The position numbers were made by a program, and so were the translations under genes. This document shows positions 17,932 through 26,403 of a stretch of DNA of 58,327 nt, one piece after another. The notes beneath the pieces were generated by a model. It saw nothing but the letters and a program-made list of their open reading frames with translations. It was not told the origin of the DNA and did no database searches. Position 1 is the stretch's first letter; the number at the start of each line of letters is the position of its first letter. The stretch comes from Allobosea lupini (GTDB taxonomy: Bacteria; Pseudomonadota; Alphaproteobacteria; Rhizobiales; Beijerinckiaceae): NCBI RefSeq assembly GCF_900109525.1, contig NZ_FOAN01000017.1, positions 1-58,327 of the forward strand, given 5' to 3'.

Positions 17932-18633
17932 ATGCGCCCTGCCGCCACCCGATATGGGCGCTTGCCGTCACGAATCCAGCTGTCGCCGCGCATTTGGGCG
18001 GCGATGCTGCTCGTCTTTGCCAGCCTGGGTTCTTTTTTGATGAACAGCGCGACTCACGCCCAGACCAAGCCTCTCAAGCTGGTGGCGCTCGGCGACAGCC
18101 TGACCGCCGGCTACAACCTCCCCGGCAGCGCCGCGTTCCCGACGGTGCTGGAGAAGCTGCTGCGCGACAAGGGGATTTCGGTCGAGGTCGCCAATGCCGG
18201 CGTCTCCGGCGACACCTCGCAGGGCGGGCTGGAACGGCTCGACTGGTCGGTGCCCGATGGGACCGATGGCGTCATCCTCGAGCTCGGCGCCAACGATGCC
18301 CTGCGCGGGGTCGATCCGGCGCTGACCGAGACGTCGCTTGACGCGATCGTGACCAGGCTGAAGGCGCGCGGCATCCCGGTGCTGCTCGCCGGCATGTATG
18401 CGCCGCGCAGCAACGGCCCGGACTATGTCGCCCGCTTCGACGCGATCTATCGGAAGCTCGCCGAGAAGCATGGGCTCATCCTCTATCCGTTCTTTCTGGA
18501 CGGGATCGCCGGGGACCGGGTATTGAACCAGCCCGACATGCTGCATCCGACGGCTGAAGGCGTGCGCGTCATCGCGCAGCGCATCCTGCCGACGGTGGAG
18601 CGGTTCCTCGCCTCCCTGCGCCCGCGCTCCTGA
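17932..18633 (+). CDS. tesA: Multifunctional acyl-CoA thioesterase I / lysophospholipase TesA (GDSL esterase)
   Basis: Periplasmic SGNH hydrolase of 233 residues including a leader. The nucleophile is Ser56 in ALGDSLTAGYNLP, the oxyanion Asn is in LGANDALRG, and the catalytic pair Asp202/His205 lies in DMLHPTAEG. The hydrophobic segment MLLVFASLGSF ends at THA-Q (residues 43-44), a plausible Sec cleavage site. An internal ATG at 18004 would give a tighter signal peptide and is an alternative start. Divergent from ybbAP, as in E. coli. Confidence 0.93.
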   Translation: MRPAATRYGRLPSRIQLSPRIWAAMLLVFASLGSFLMNSATHAQTKPLKLVALGDSLTAGYNLPGSAAFPTVLEKLLRDKGISVEVANAGVSGDTSQGGLERLDWSVPDGTDGVILELGANDALRGVDPALTETSLDAIVTRLKARGIPVLLAGMYAPRSNGPDYVARFDAIYRKLAEKHGLILYPFFLDGIAGDRVLNQPDMLHPTAEGVRVIAQRILPTVERFLASLRPRS

Positions 18634-18706
18634 GCCGAGGCGCATCCCGCCATTGTCCAGTCATGCGCGGCGCGTCCCGGCGCGCTCGTCGCCGGAGCCT
18701 TTCGCC

Positions 18707-19762
18707 ATGGACTACCGCCATCTCGGCCGCACCGATCTCAAGGTTTCGGCGATCTGCCTGGGCACGATGACCTTCGGCCAGCAGAACACGGAAGCCGAGG
18801 GTCATGAGCAGATGGACTACGCGCTCGAGCAGGGCGTGAATTTCTTCGATACGGCCGAGCTCTATTCGATCCCGCCGAAGCCGGAGACGCAAGGCGCGAC
18901 CGAGACGATCATCGGCAGCTGGTTCAAGGCGCGCGGCAATCGCGACAAGGTGATCCTCGCGTCCAAGATCGTCGGCCGCTCGACCAATGACTGGTTCCGC
19001 GACGACAAGGGGCCGACCCGGGTCAACCGCAGGCAGGTCGAGGAGGCCGTCGACAAGAGCCTGAGGCGACTGCAGACCGATTATATCGACCTCTACCAGA
19101 TTCATTTCCCCGACCGGCCGATGCAATGGGGCTCGAATCCGACGCGATACAATCAGGCCGCATTCGCGAAAGCCGAGGACGAGACGTCGTTCGCCGAGCA
19201 GCTCGACGCCTTTGCCGCCATGGTCAAGGCCGGCAAGATCCGCCATCTCGGCCTGTCCAATGAGAGCGCCTGGGGCACGATGAGCTTCCTCGCTGCGGCT
19301 GATGGCAGCGACCGGCCCCGTATCCAGTCGATCCAGAACGCCTACAATCTCCTGAACCGCACCTTCGAGACGGCGCTGGCCGAGATCGCCATGCGCGAGG
19401 AGGTCGGGCTGCTCGCCTATTCGCCGCTGGGCCAGGGCTATCTGACCGGCAAATACCTGGACGGCGCCCGGCCGGCCGGGGCGCGCTCGACGCTGTTCGA
19501 CCGGGGCCAGCGCTACGAGACCGCCGGAGCGGAAGAGGCGATCAAGGCCTATGTCGGGCTTGCCCGCGAGGCGGGGCTCGACCCCGCCCAGATGGCGCTG
19601 GCCTTCGTGACCTCGCGCTGCTTCGTCACCTCGAACATCATCGGCGCGACCAGCATGGCACAGCTCAGGACGGCGATCGGCTCCGCTTCGGTGACGATCT
19701 CACCGGAGCTGGAGGCGAAGATCGACGCGATCCATCAGCGAGTCGGCAACCCCTGTCCATGA
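18707..19762 (+). CDS. NADP(H)-dependent aldo/keto reductase, Tas type
   Basis: A 351-residue TIM-barrel oxidoreductase close in length to E. coli Tas (346). N-terminus MDYRHLGRTDLKVSAICLGTM is typical. The catalytic Asp and Tyr are in FFDTAELYS, the Lys in LASKIVG, and the His in LYQIHFPDRP. The C-terminus GATSMAQLRTAIGS binds the cofactor. GGAG nine bases upstream fixes the start. Physiological substrate unknown. Confidence 0.92.
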   Translation: MDYRHLGRTDLKVSAICLGTMTFGQQNTEAEGHEQMDYALEQGVNFFDTAELYSIPPKPETQGATETIIGSWFKARGNRDKVILASKIVGRSTNDWFRDDKGPTRVNRRQVEEAVDKSLRRLQTDYIDLYQIHFPDRPMQWGSNPTRYNQAAFAKAEDETSFAEQLDAFAAMVKAGKIRHLGLSNESAWGTMSFLAAADGSDRPRIQSIQNAYNLLNRTFETALAEIAMREEVGLLAYSPLGQGYLTGKYLDGARPAGARSTLFDRGQRYETAGAEEAIKAYVGLAREAGLDPAQMALAFVTSRCFVTSNIIGATSMAQLRTAIGSASVTISPELEAKIDAIHQRVGNPCP

Positions 19763-19850
19763 CGGGGAAGCAGAGCCGACTTGTGAACCGCGGCTGGCAG
19801 TGCAAGGCTGCCGTCTCGCCAGAGTCACAAATGCTTGGCACTGATTCGTC

Positions 19851-20429
19851 ATGCCTAGGCTGTTCACCGCGCTAGAGATTCCCGCCGAGGTCGCCTCGGC
19901 CCTGACGCTGCATCGCGGCGGATTGGTCGGCGCCCGCTGGATCGAGGCCGCCGACTACCACATCACCCTGCGCTTCCTCGGTGATGTCGACCGGCGCATG
20001 GCCCATGACGTCGACAGCTTCCTCAACGATCTTGGCGGCGAGCCGCTGACGATCACGCTCGACCAGCTCGGCAGCTTCGGCGGCGACCGGCCGCGCGCGG
20101 TGTTCGCCCGTGTCCAGCCCTCGCCGAAGTTGAACGAGTTGCAGGCGGAGCTGGAGCGATTGATGCGGCGTCTCGGCCTGCCGCCGGAATCACGCAAGTT
20201 CACGCCGCACGTGACGTTGGCGCGCTTGCGGGACGTCTCGCCGGCCGACGTCGCGCATTACCTCGCCCTGCATCCGATCGTGCGGCCGATCAGCTTCACG
20301 GCGCGGCGCCTGGCGCTGATGTCGTCACGCGATTCGATCGGTGGCGGCCCCTATGTGCTGGAGGCGGCCTATCCGCTCGGCCTGCACTATCCGAACCGCC
20401 CACTCGGCGCGCTTTCGCAGCGGAGGTAA
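19851..20429 (+). CDS. thpR: RNA 2',3'-cyclic phosphodiesterase (ThpR/LigT)
   Basis: A 192-residue 2H phosphoesterase. Both catalytic HxTL motifs are present: His37 (YHITLRFLG) and His120 (PHVTLARLR). Members open 2',3'-cyclic phosphates on RNA ends. The start MPRLFTALEI is the standard family N-terminus. It is followed after two bases by phhB, suggesting cotranscription. Confidence 0.93.
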   Translation: MPRLFTALEIPAEVASALTLHRGGLVGARWIEAADYHITLRFLGDVDRRMAHDVDSFLNDLGGEPLTITLDQLGSFGGDRPRAVFARVQPSPKLNELQAELERLMRRLGLPPESRKFTPHVTLARLRDVSPADVAHYLALHPIVRPISFTARRLALMSSRDSIGGGPYVLEAAYPLGLHYPNRPLGALSQRR

Positions 20430-20431
20430 CA

Positions 20432-20734
20432 TTGGGACATGACCGCCCGAAGCGCCTGAGCCCGGAAGCCCGCAAGGAGGCGCTGTCGGTCCTGAGCGGC
20501 TGGGCGCTGGTCGAAGGCCGCGAGGCGATGAGCAAACGCTTCGTCTTCCGCGACTTCAACGAAGCCTTCGGCTGGATGAGCCGGGTGGCGCTGCTCGCCG
20601 AGAAGCTCGACCATCACCCGGAATGGTCGAACGTCTACAAGACCGTCGTGGTGACGCTGTCGACCCATGACGCCGGCGGCCTGACCGAGCTCGACGTCAG
20701 GCTGGCGCGCGCCATGGACGCGATGGCGAGCTAG
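20432..20734 (+). CDS. phhB: 4a-hydroxytetrahydrobiopterin dehydratase (pterin carbinolamine dehydratase)
   Basis: Dehydrates 4a-hydroxytetrahydrobiopterin for pterin recycling. The 100-residue protein carries the family signature EKLDHHPEWSNVYKTV and LSTHDAGGLTELD. The start is a TTG with a perfect GGAGGT four bases upstream; no ATG or GTG lies in frame before residue 30, so the rare start codon is well supported. Overlaps nothing; follows thpR closely. No phenylalanine hydroxylase is seen in the window. Confidence 0.9.
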   Translation: MGHDRPKRLSPEARKEALSVLSGWALVEGREAMSKRFVFRDFNEAFGWMSRVALLAEKLDHHPEWSNVYKTVVVTLSTHDAGGLTELDVRLARAMDAMAS

Positions 20735-20835
20735 CGCAGTTCCGCAATTCTCCGAATCGCGGAATGGCGCTGCATTTTTGTTTTATCGCATTTTCTTCAC
20801 GCGAACCGGTGTTCACTTCGCTCGAAAATGCTTTA
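20735..20835. repeat. Dispersed palindromic repeat, family B, copy 3
   Basis: Contains CCGCAATTCTCCGAATCGCGG, ATCGCATTTTCTTCACGCGAACCGG and CACTTCGCTCGAAAATGC. It fills the whole gap between phhB and the acetyltransferase; its last bases form the TAA stop of the minus-strand gene (20833-20835). Confidence 0.85.
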
Positions 20836-22026
20836 GCTCCCGGACCTTGCGAAACGTTGCACCCAGCCTGCCGGCAGGCGCTTGACGATCGCCTTGAGCG
20901 TCGGCCGCAGCTGCGGCAGCGCGAGGTCGCAGGCGAGCTGCCCGCGCCAGCTCAACGGCACGGTGAAGTCGCGGACCGGGACGGCTCCGTCGGCGTGCTC
21001 GCGCTTGTAGGGATCGGCGGGCGCCAGCAAATCGAAGATCGCGTTGCCGCGCGCCCGGGCGCTGGCGAAAGCGTGGTGGATCAGCACCCGGCCGAGGCCC
21101 TCGCGCTCGAAGGCGAGGTCGCTGGCGATGACATGGCCGAAGCTGCGGCCCTTGCAATCGAAGGACAGATCGATTCCGACCGGGCGATCGTCGCAGGTGA
21201 CGATCGAGAGACGCAGGCCCGTATCCTCGCTCTGTTCGGCGGCCAGGGCGGCGAAGAAGCGCCCGAAGCGCGGATTCGAGACCGCGGGCGCAACGATGCC
21301 ATGCTGGGCGAGCGCGTCGCGCTTCATCGCCACCGCCTGCTCGGCCAGGGCTCCCGCCTGGGGACCGGGTTCCTGATGAGCGAAGACGATCTCGCCGCGC
21401 TCGGCGAGCCGGCGCAGGCGGCGGCGATAATTCGAGCGGTCGCGCGCCGGGTAGGCGAGGCTCGGCCCGTCCGGCGCGACGCGCAAGGCGAGGTCGGCGA
21501 ACGGCGCTTCCTGGCTCACCACCGGGACGACCAGCGCGAGCCGGCCGCAATGGGCGAGCGCCGCGTCGGCACGGACGAGCCGCAATTCGACGAGGTCGAT
21601 CCCGTACCGGCGCAGGGCTTCCCAGCCGCGCTCCAGCCAGTGCTCGCGTCGCGGCCCGGGCTCGACGAGGACATCGCCGAACTGGGCCACCGGCGCACCC
21701 ATCAGGCGCACCAGCTCGAGACCGAGGCGGCGCCGGCGCTCGAGCGGCCAGAGCATGACCAGGCGGCCGGACTCGCGGCCCACGACCAGGCAAAGGCGAT
21801 CGCCGGCGGGCAAATAGTGATCGCACCAGTACCGCAGAAAGGCATGGCGCTGAAAAAGCTGCTGCGGCAGGCCGGCGCGGGCGAAAAGCGCATCCCATTC
21901 GGGCTTCAGGGCGAGGAAAGCGTCGCGGCCGGTCAGGATCTCGACGGAGAAGCTTGCCGCCACCGCGTCGCCCGGCGAGAGCGGTCCTTCCGTGTCCCGG
22001 CGCATGGACTTGGCGGGCATGCTCAT
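20833..22026 (-). CDS. CelD/BcsL-like GNAT-fold acetyltransferase
   Basis: A 397-residue protein of the GNAT_6 group once linked to cellulose biosynthesis (CelD). The N-terminal half has the typical QLFQRHAFLRYWCDHYLP block and the C-terminal GNAT half has VGIDLSFDCKGRSFGHVIASD and YKREHADGAVPVRDF. Members often modify surface glycans or lipids; substrate here unknown. The ATG overlaps the upstream gene's stop (ATGA at 22023-22026), so the two are translationally coupled. Confidence 0.8.
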   Translation of the reverse strand: MSMPAKSMRRDTEGPLSPGDAVAASFSVEILTGRDAFLALKPEWDALFARAGLPQQLFQRHAFLRYWCDHYLPAGDRLCLVVGRESGRLVMLWPLERRRRLGLELVRLMGAPVAQFGDVLVEPGPRREHWLERGWEALRRYGIDLVELRLVRADAALAHCGRLALVVPVVSQEAPFADLALRVAPDGPSLAYPARDRSNYRRRLRRLAERGEIVFAHQEPGPQAGALAEQAVAMKRDALAQHGIVAPAVSNPRFGRFFAALAAEQSEDTGLRLSIVTCDDRPVGIDLSFDCKGRSFGHVIASDLAFEREGLGRVLIHHAFASARARGNAIFDLLAPADPYKREHADGAVPVRDFTVPLSWRGQLACDLALPQLRPTLKAIVKRLPAGWVQRFARSGS

Positions 22027-22676
22027 TCCTGGCCGCGAAAGTGATCGATCAAGCGCTTGGCACCCGTCAGGCGGAACTTCGCGAGATAGGGCGCTAGCAG
22101 CAGCGGATGCCGGGCGGCGAAGGGCGCATCGTGCTCGACCATGTGACGGATGGCGAGGACCGGCAATGGAGCCCGCAAAGGCCGGAAATCGCGGTTCCAC
22201 AAGCCGGGCGCCTCGGACGCCCCGTACATGAGCCCGATCATCCGGCCGCGCGCGAGCGAATAGATCCTATGCCGCTTCTGGACGCGTTGCAGCATGGCCA
22301 CGCCGCGTTCGTCGCTGCAGTTCGGGAAGCCGACGATGACGGTGCGGAAATGCACCATGCCGGGTTTGCAGGGGATGGCGTCAAGCGCGCCGAAGCTGCC
22401 GCGGATCAAAGCGAAGGCGCGTTCCTCCTCATCGGGGCCGGCGGTGCAGATGGCGAGCCGCGCCGTGTCGATGCGGGCAGCCTGGCGAGTGAAGGGGCAG
22501 ACGGCGCCGGTGCGGCCGAGATCGGGATGCTCGCGCATCAGATAGCTCTCGACCCAGCCCAAAAGCGTGGCGAGCGCGGCATTCGCCCCGGCATCGGCCG
22601 CGATGTCGACCCGCGCCTGCGCGAAGGTCAGCAGCGCATCGCGCGCTTCTGCCGTTCTCGCCACCGTGTCCAGCAT
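22023..22676 (-). CDS. DUF6875-like protein of unknown function
   Basis: A 217-residue protein. Its notable blocks are REHPDLGRTGAVCPFTRQAA near residue 50, a mid segment FRTVIVGFPNC and a C-terminal part with PLPVLAIRHMVEHDAPFA. The DLGR-x-G-x-VCPF stretch resembles the DUF6875 family; I am not fully certain of that name. No catalytic motif is recognised. It is the first gene of a two-gene coupled unit with the CelD-like acetyltransferase, suggesting a shared pathway. Confidence 0.7.
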   Translation of the reverse strand: MLDTVARTAEARDALLTFAQARVDIAADAGANAALATLLGWVESYLMREHPDLGRTGAVCPFTRQAARIDTARLAICTAGPDEEERAFALIRGSFGALDAIPCKPGMVHFRTVIVGFPNCSDERGVAMLQRVQKRHRIYSLARGRMIGLMYGASEAPGLWNRDFRPLRAPLPVLAIRHMVEHDAPFAARHPLLLAPYLAKFRLTGAKRLIDHFRGQE

Positions 22677-22769
22677 GAGAAACCCCTAGGCCGATGCAAC
22701 CGGCGATAGCAGGAACGCCTTAGAGAATGGTTGACGAGGTCTTGTCGCAAGCCATCGCGGCGTTAGGGT

Positions 22770-23513
22770 TTAGGAAAGCTTATCGTCCCCGGACCAGCCA
22801 CAGGCCGCGAGCGCGGCGTGCATGTGGTTCGGCGGAGGAGCGGATGCCCGCACCGGCTCGCGCTTCGGATGAAGCGGAATCGCGACGCTCCGCGCATGCA
22901 GGTGCAGGCCCGGCCCGATCTCGCGTGGCGCCGTGCCGTAGATTTCGTCACCGTGGATCGGCCCGAAGCTGGCGGCGCAGTGCACACGCAATTGGTGGGT
23001 GCGGCCGGTCAGCGGTTCGAGCGCCAGCCAGGCAAGCCGGGTTCCGTCGCGCACGCCGCGGCCGAGCACGCGGTAGCGTGTCTGCGAGGGCAGGCCTTCC
23101 GGATCCGGTTTCATCCACCAGCCGCGCTCGGGCGAGCGTTTGGCCAGGGGGAGATCGATCAATCCTGCGTCCTCGGCGGGGTCACCCTCGACAACCGCCC
23201 AGTAGGCTTTCTCGATGCGGCCATCGCGAAAGAGCTGGTTGAGCTGCGCCATGGCGCGCGGGTGCCGGCCGAGCACGAGGCAGCCGGAGGTGTCCTTGTC
23301 GAGCCGGTGCGCCGCCTCGGGCCGGCGTGGCAGGCCAAAGCGCAGGGCGTCGAGATGGTCGGTCAGCACCGGGATGATGCGGCCTTTCGCCGCCGGGCCG
23401 CGATGCACCGGAAGCCCCGCCGGCTTGTCGATGACGAGCATCATCGCGTCGCGATGCAGCAACGCGAAGGGCAGGTCGTCCTGCGAAAGGGCTGGTCGCT
23501 CGGGCGTGGTCAT
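22770..23513 (-). CDS. RluA-family RNA pseudouridine synthase
   Basis: Isomerises uridine to pseudouridine in rRNA or tRNA. It has 247 residues. The catalytic motif HRLDKDTSG carries Asp72, and LTGRTHQLRVHCA is the second conserved family block. It lacks an S4 domain, so it belongs to the short RluA/TruC-like forms; the target site cannot be read off. Divergent from ftsY. Confidence 0.92.
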   Translation of the reverse strand: MTTPERPALSQDDLPFALLHRDAMMLVIDKPAGLPVHRGPAAKGRIIPVLTDHLDALRFGLPRRPEAAHRLDKDTSGCLVLGRHPRAMAQLNQLFRDGRIEKAYWAVVEGDPAEDAGLIDLPLAKRSPERGWWMKPDPEGLPSQTRYRVLGRGVRDGTRLAWLALEPLTGRTHQLRVHCAASFGPIHGDEIYGTAPREIGPGLHLHARSVAIPLHPKREPVRASAPPPNHMHAALAACGWSGDDKLS

Positions 23514-23584
23514 GGCATTGCGCTAAACAAGGCCGCGAGGCCATGCAACCTGAAGCGTTGCCGCGCATCGCGGCAGGACGGGCG

Positions 23585-24757
23585 ATGAGCGAGACCGAAC
23601 CGAAGAGACGCGGCTTCTTCTCGAAGCTGTTCGGGCTGGACCAGCCGGAGACGCGGCCGCCGGAACCGGCGCCTGCTCCCCAGCCCGCGCCGCCGGCCGA
23701 GCCTGTGGCCGAGATCGTGCAGGAAGCAGAGCCGGAGTTGCCGGCCGCGCCGGAGACCCTGCTCAGCGAGCCCTCCCTCCCGCCGGTGGTGCCGCCGGAG
23801 CCGCAGCCTCAGCCCGAACCGGCCCAGCCCAAGCGCAGCTGGTGGCGCCGGCTTCGCGAGGGCCTGTCGCGGACGTCCTCGGCGCTGACGACCGGGATCA
23901 GCGACCTCTTCACCAAGCGCAAGCTCGACGCCGGGACGCTGGAGGATCTGGAGGACATCCTGATCCAGGCCGATCTCGGCTTGGCGACCTCGGCCCGCAT
24001 CGCCAAGGCGGTCGGCGAGGGCCGCTATGACAAGCAGATCGAGCCGGAAGAGGTGAAGGCGATCCTGGCGCGCGAGGTCGAGGCGATCCTGACCCCGGTC
24101 GCTACCCCGCTTGCGATCGATGCCACCAAAAAGCCGTTCGTGATCCTGATGGTCGGGGTCAACGGCTCGGGCAAGACGACGACGATCGGCAAGCTCGCGG
24201 CCAAGTTCCGGGCCGAGGGCAAGTCGGTGATGCTGGCGGCGGGCGACACCTTCCGTGCGGCGGCGATCGAGCAGCTCAAGGTCTGGGGCGAGCGGACGGG
24301 CGCGCAGGTCGTTTCCGGGCAGCAGGGCGCCGATGCGGCCGGGCTAGCCTTCGAGGCATTGCAGAAGGCCAAGGCCGAAGGCACCGACGTGCTGCTGATC
24401 GACACCGCCGGGCGGCTGCAGAACAAGACGGGCCTGATGGATGAGCTGGCCAAGGTGGTGCGGGTGATCCGCAAGCTGGATCCGCAGACGCCGCATGCGG
24501 CGCTGCTCGTGCTCGACGCCACGGTCGGCCAGAACGCGGTCAGTCAGGTCGAGGCGTTCCGCCACACTGCCGGCGTCACCGGGCTGGTGATGACCAAGCT
24601 CGACGGCACGGCGCGCGGCGGCATCCTCGTCGCGCTGGCGGCGCAGTTCGGCCTGCCCGTGCATTTCATCGGCGTCGGCGAGAGCGTCGACGACCTCGAA
24701 CCATTCTCGGCGCGCGATTTCGCCCGCGCCGTTGCAGGACTGGGAGAAGCGGCATGA
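23585..24757 (+). CDS. ftsY: Signal recognition particle receptor FtsY
   Basis: SRP receptor GTPase that delivers ribosomes to the membrane. It has 390 residues: an N-terminal Pro/Glu-rich acidic A region (to ~80), then the N domain (WWRRLREGLSRTS) and the G domain. G1 is GVNGSGKTTT at 191-200, followed by GDTFRAAAIEQL, DTAGRLQNKTGLMDEL and TKLDGTARGGI. ATG 23585 (MSETEPKRRG) is preferred; an ATG 14 codons upstream is possible. Ends in an ATGA overlap with yciB. Confidence 0.95.
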   Translation: MSETEPKRRGFFSKLFGLDQPETRPPEPAPAPQPAPPAEPVAEIVQEAEPELPAAPETLLSEPSLPPVVPPEPQPQPEPAQPKRSWWRRLREGLSRTSSALTTGISDLFTKRKLDAGTLEDLEDILIQADLGLATSARIAKAVGEGRYDKQIEPEEVKAILAREVEAILTPVATPLAIDATKKPFVILMVGVNGSGKTTTIGKLAAKFRAEGKSVMLAAGDTFRAAAIEQLKVWGERTGAQVVSGQQGADAAGLAFEALQKAKAEGTDVLLIDTAGRLQNKTGLMDELAKVVRVIRKLDPQTPHAALLVLDATVGQNAVSQVEAFRHTAGVTGLVMTKLDGTARGGILVALAAQFGLPVHFIGVGESVDDLEPFSARDFARAVAGLGEAA

Positions 24758-25377
24758 GCGAGACCGCGGCGAGCCCGAACGCGGCGAAACCGATCAATCC
24801 GCTCGTCAAGCTCGCGCTCGAATTCGGGCCGCTGGCGATCTTCTTCTTCGTCAATTCCTATGGCGACCGCTGGTTCGGCGTCGCCGAGGATCGGCGCATC
24901 TTCGTCGCCACCGGCGTCTTCATAGCGGCCTCGCTGATCGCGCTGGCGCTGTCGAAGCTCGTGATGAATCATCTGCCGCGCATGGCGATCGTCAACGCCG
25001 TGGTGGTGACGGTCTTCGGCGGGCTGACGCTGGCGCTCGACGACGCCTTCTTCATCAAGGTCAAGCCGACGATCGTGAACACGCTGTTCGGCTGCATCCT
25101 GCTCGGCGGTCTCTATTTCGGCCGCTCGCTGCTGGCGCTGGTGCTCGACAGCGTGCTTCAGCTCGACGAGGAGGGCTGGCGCAAGCTCACTTTGCGCTGG
25201 GGCCTGTTCTTCTTCGTGCTGGCGGCGCTGAACGAGGTGGTCTGGCGCACGCAGACGCAGGATTTCTGGGTCGCCTTCAAGGTCTGGGGCGTGATGCCGC
25301 TGACCATGATCTTCGCGCTCGCGCAGACGCCATTGATCCTCAAGCACGAAATCAAGCGCGAGGGGGCGGCGGAGTAG
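24754..25377 (+). CDS. yciB: Septation protein A / YciB family inner-membrane protein
   Basis: A 207-residue membrane protein with five to six hydrophobic segments. The family pattern is clear: KLALEFGPLAIFFFVNSYGD, then SVLQLDEEGWRKLTLRWGLFFF, LNEVVWR and WVAFKVWGVMPLTMIF. Proposed role is in cell envelope and septation integrity. Its ATG overlaps the ftsY stop (24754-24757), so it is coupled to ftsY. Confidence 0.93.
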   Translation: MSETAASPNAAKPINPLVKLALEFGPLAIFFFVNSYGDRWFGVAEDRRIFVATGVFIAASLIALALSKLVMNHLPRMAIVNAVVVTVFGGLTLALDDAFFIKVKPTIVNTLFGCILLGGLYFGRSLLALVLDSVLQLDEEGWRKLTLRWGLFFFVLAALNEVVWRTQTQDFWVAFKVWGVMPLTMIFALAQTPLILKHEIKREGAAE

Positions 25378-25388
25378 AGCTTCCGCGC

Positions 25389-25431
25389 TGTCATTCCGGG
25401 GCCTCGCAGAGCGAGGAAGGCCGGAATGACA
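25389..25431. repeat. Palindromic repeat, family C short copy
   Basis: Nested hairpin: TGTCATTCCGG (25389-25399) pairs with CCGGAATGACA (25421-25431) and an inner CCTCGC/GCGAGG pair. It lies between the convergent yciB and SDR genes and resembles REP-type elements seen widely in Hyphomicrobiales. It may also end transcripts, though no T run follows. Confidence 0.75.
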
Positions 25432-25445
25432 GGTGTGGCGCGGCC

Positions 25446-26231
25446 CTATTTCGGCGCCAGCCGGATTGCGCCGTCCAGGCGGATCGCGGTGCCGTTCAGC
25501 ATGTCGTTCTCGACGATGCTCTTGACCAGGGCGGCGTATTCTGAGGCCCGGCCGAGGCGCGAGGGGTGCGGCACCGAGACGGCGAGCGAGGCGCGGGCCT
25601 CGTCGGGAAGGCCGGCGAACATCGGCGTCTCGAACAGGCCGGGCATGATCGTGACGATGCGGATGCCGACGCCGGCGAGATCGCGCGCGACCGGCAGGGT
25701 CAGGCCGACGACGCCGGCCTTGGAGGCGGCATAGGCGGCCTGGCCGATCTGGCCGTCCTCGGCGGCGACGGACGCCGTGCAGACGAAGACGCCGCGGCCG
25801 CCGTCCTCGGTGACCGGATCGAGCGCCGCGAGCGCCACCGCCGATTTGGCTATCAGGCGAAAGGTGCCGGTCAGGTTGATCGCGACCGCCTTCTCGAAGG
25901 TGGCGAGGTCGTGGGCCACGAGCTCGCCGGTGTCGCGCTTCTTCGAGACGACGCGGCGACCCGGCGCGATGCCGGCGCAGTTGACGACGATGCGGGCGAC
26001 GCCATGGGCGGCGCGCGCCTTCTGCAGGGCGGCATCGACCGATTCCTCGCTGGTGACGTCGCAGGCGCAGAACAGGCCGCCGATCTCCCTGGCGACGTCC
26101 TCGCCGCGCTCGGCGTTGAGGTCGAACAGGGCGACCTTGACGCCATGGCTGGCGAGCATGCGGGCCGTGCCCTCGCCGAGGCCGGAGGCACCGCCGGTGA
26201 CGATGGCGGCGATGGAGGAGTCGAGCTTCAT
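25446..26231 (-). CDS. SDR oxidoreductase, 3-hydroxyacyl-CoA dehydrogenase type II-like
   Basis: A 261-residue short-chain dehydrogenase. The NAD motif TGGASGLGEG is near residues 12-21, the CAGIAPG motif follows, and the active site is SVAAEDG with YAASK. The C-terminus GLFETPMFAGLP and NGTAIRLDGAIRLAPK match the HSD17B10/FadB2x type that oxidises 3-hydroxyacyl-CoA. Start MKLDSSIAAI has GAGGGA just upstream. Divergent from the DUF1232 gene. Confidence 0.88.
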   Translation of the reverse strand: MKLDSSIAAIVTGGASGLGEGTARMLASHGVKVALFDLNAERGEDVAREIGGLFCACDVTSEESVDAALQKARAAHGVARIVVNCAGIAPGRRVVSKKRDTGELVAHDLATFEKAVAINLTGTFRLIAKSAVALAALDPVTEDGGRGVFVCTASVAAEDGQIGQAAYAASKAGVVGLTLPVARDLAGVGIRIVTIMPGLFETPMFAGLPDEARASLAVSVPHPSRLGRASEYAALVKSIVENDMLNGTAIRLDGAIRLAPK

Positions 26232-26403
26232 GGCGTCCCTCGCGTCTTTTGACATTGCTGCATCGGCTTTAGAGGCGCGATGCTCGCCATCCAAGGGGGG
26301 TCGGCGTGCGATTCTGAGTCGGTCCCTTGTGCAGCCCTTCATGCGGGGCCACATTTTCGCATCGATGGCGGGCTAGAAATCTGGCGCGCCAAGGGAGAGA
26401 GGA

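Noticed and set aside
20833..22676. A findings entry with an invalid span beginning 22023 was written while ordering the list
   Set aside because: It carries no claim; the supported description is the entry spanning 20833-22676.
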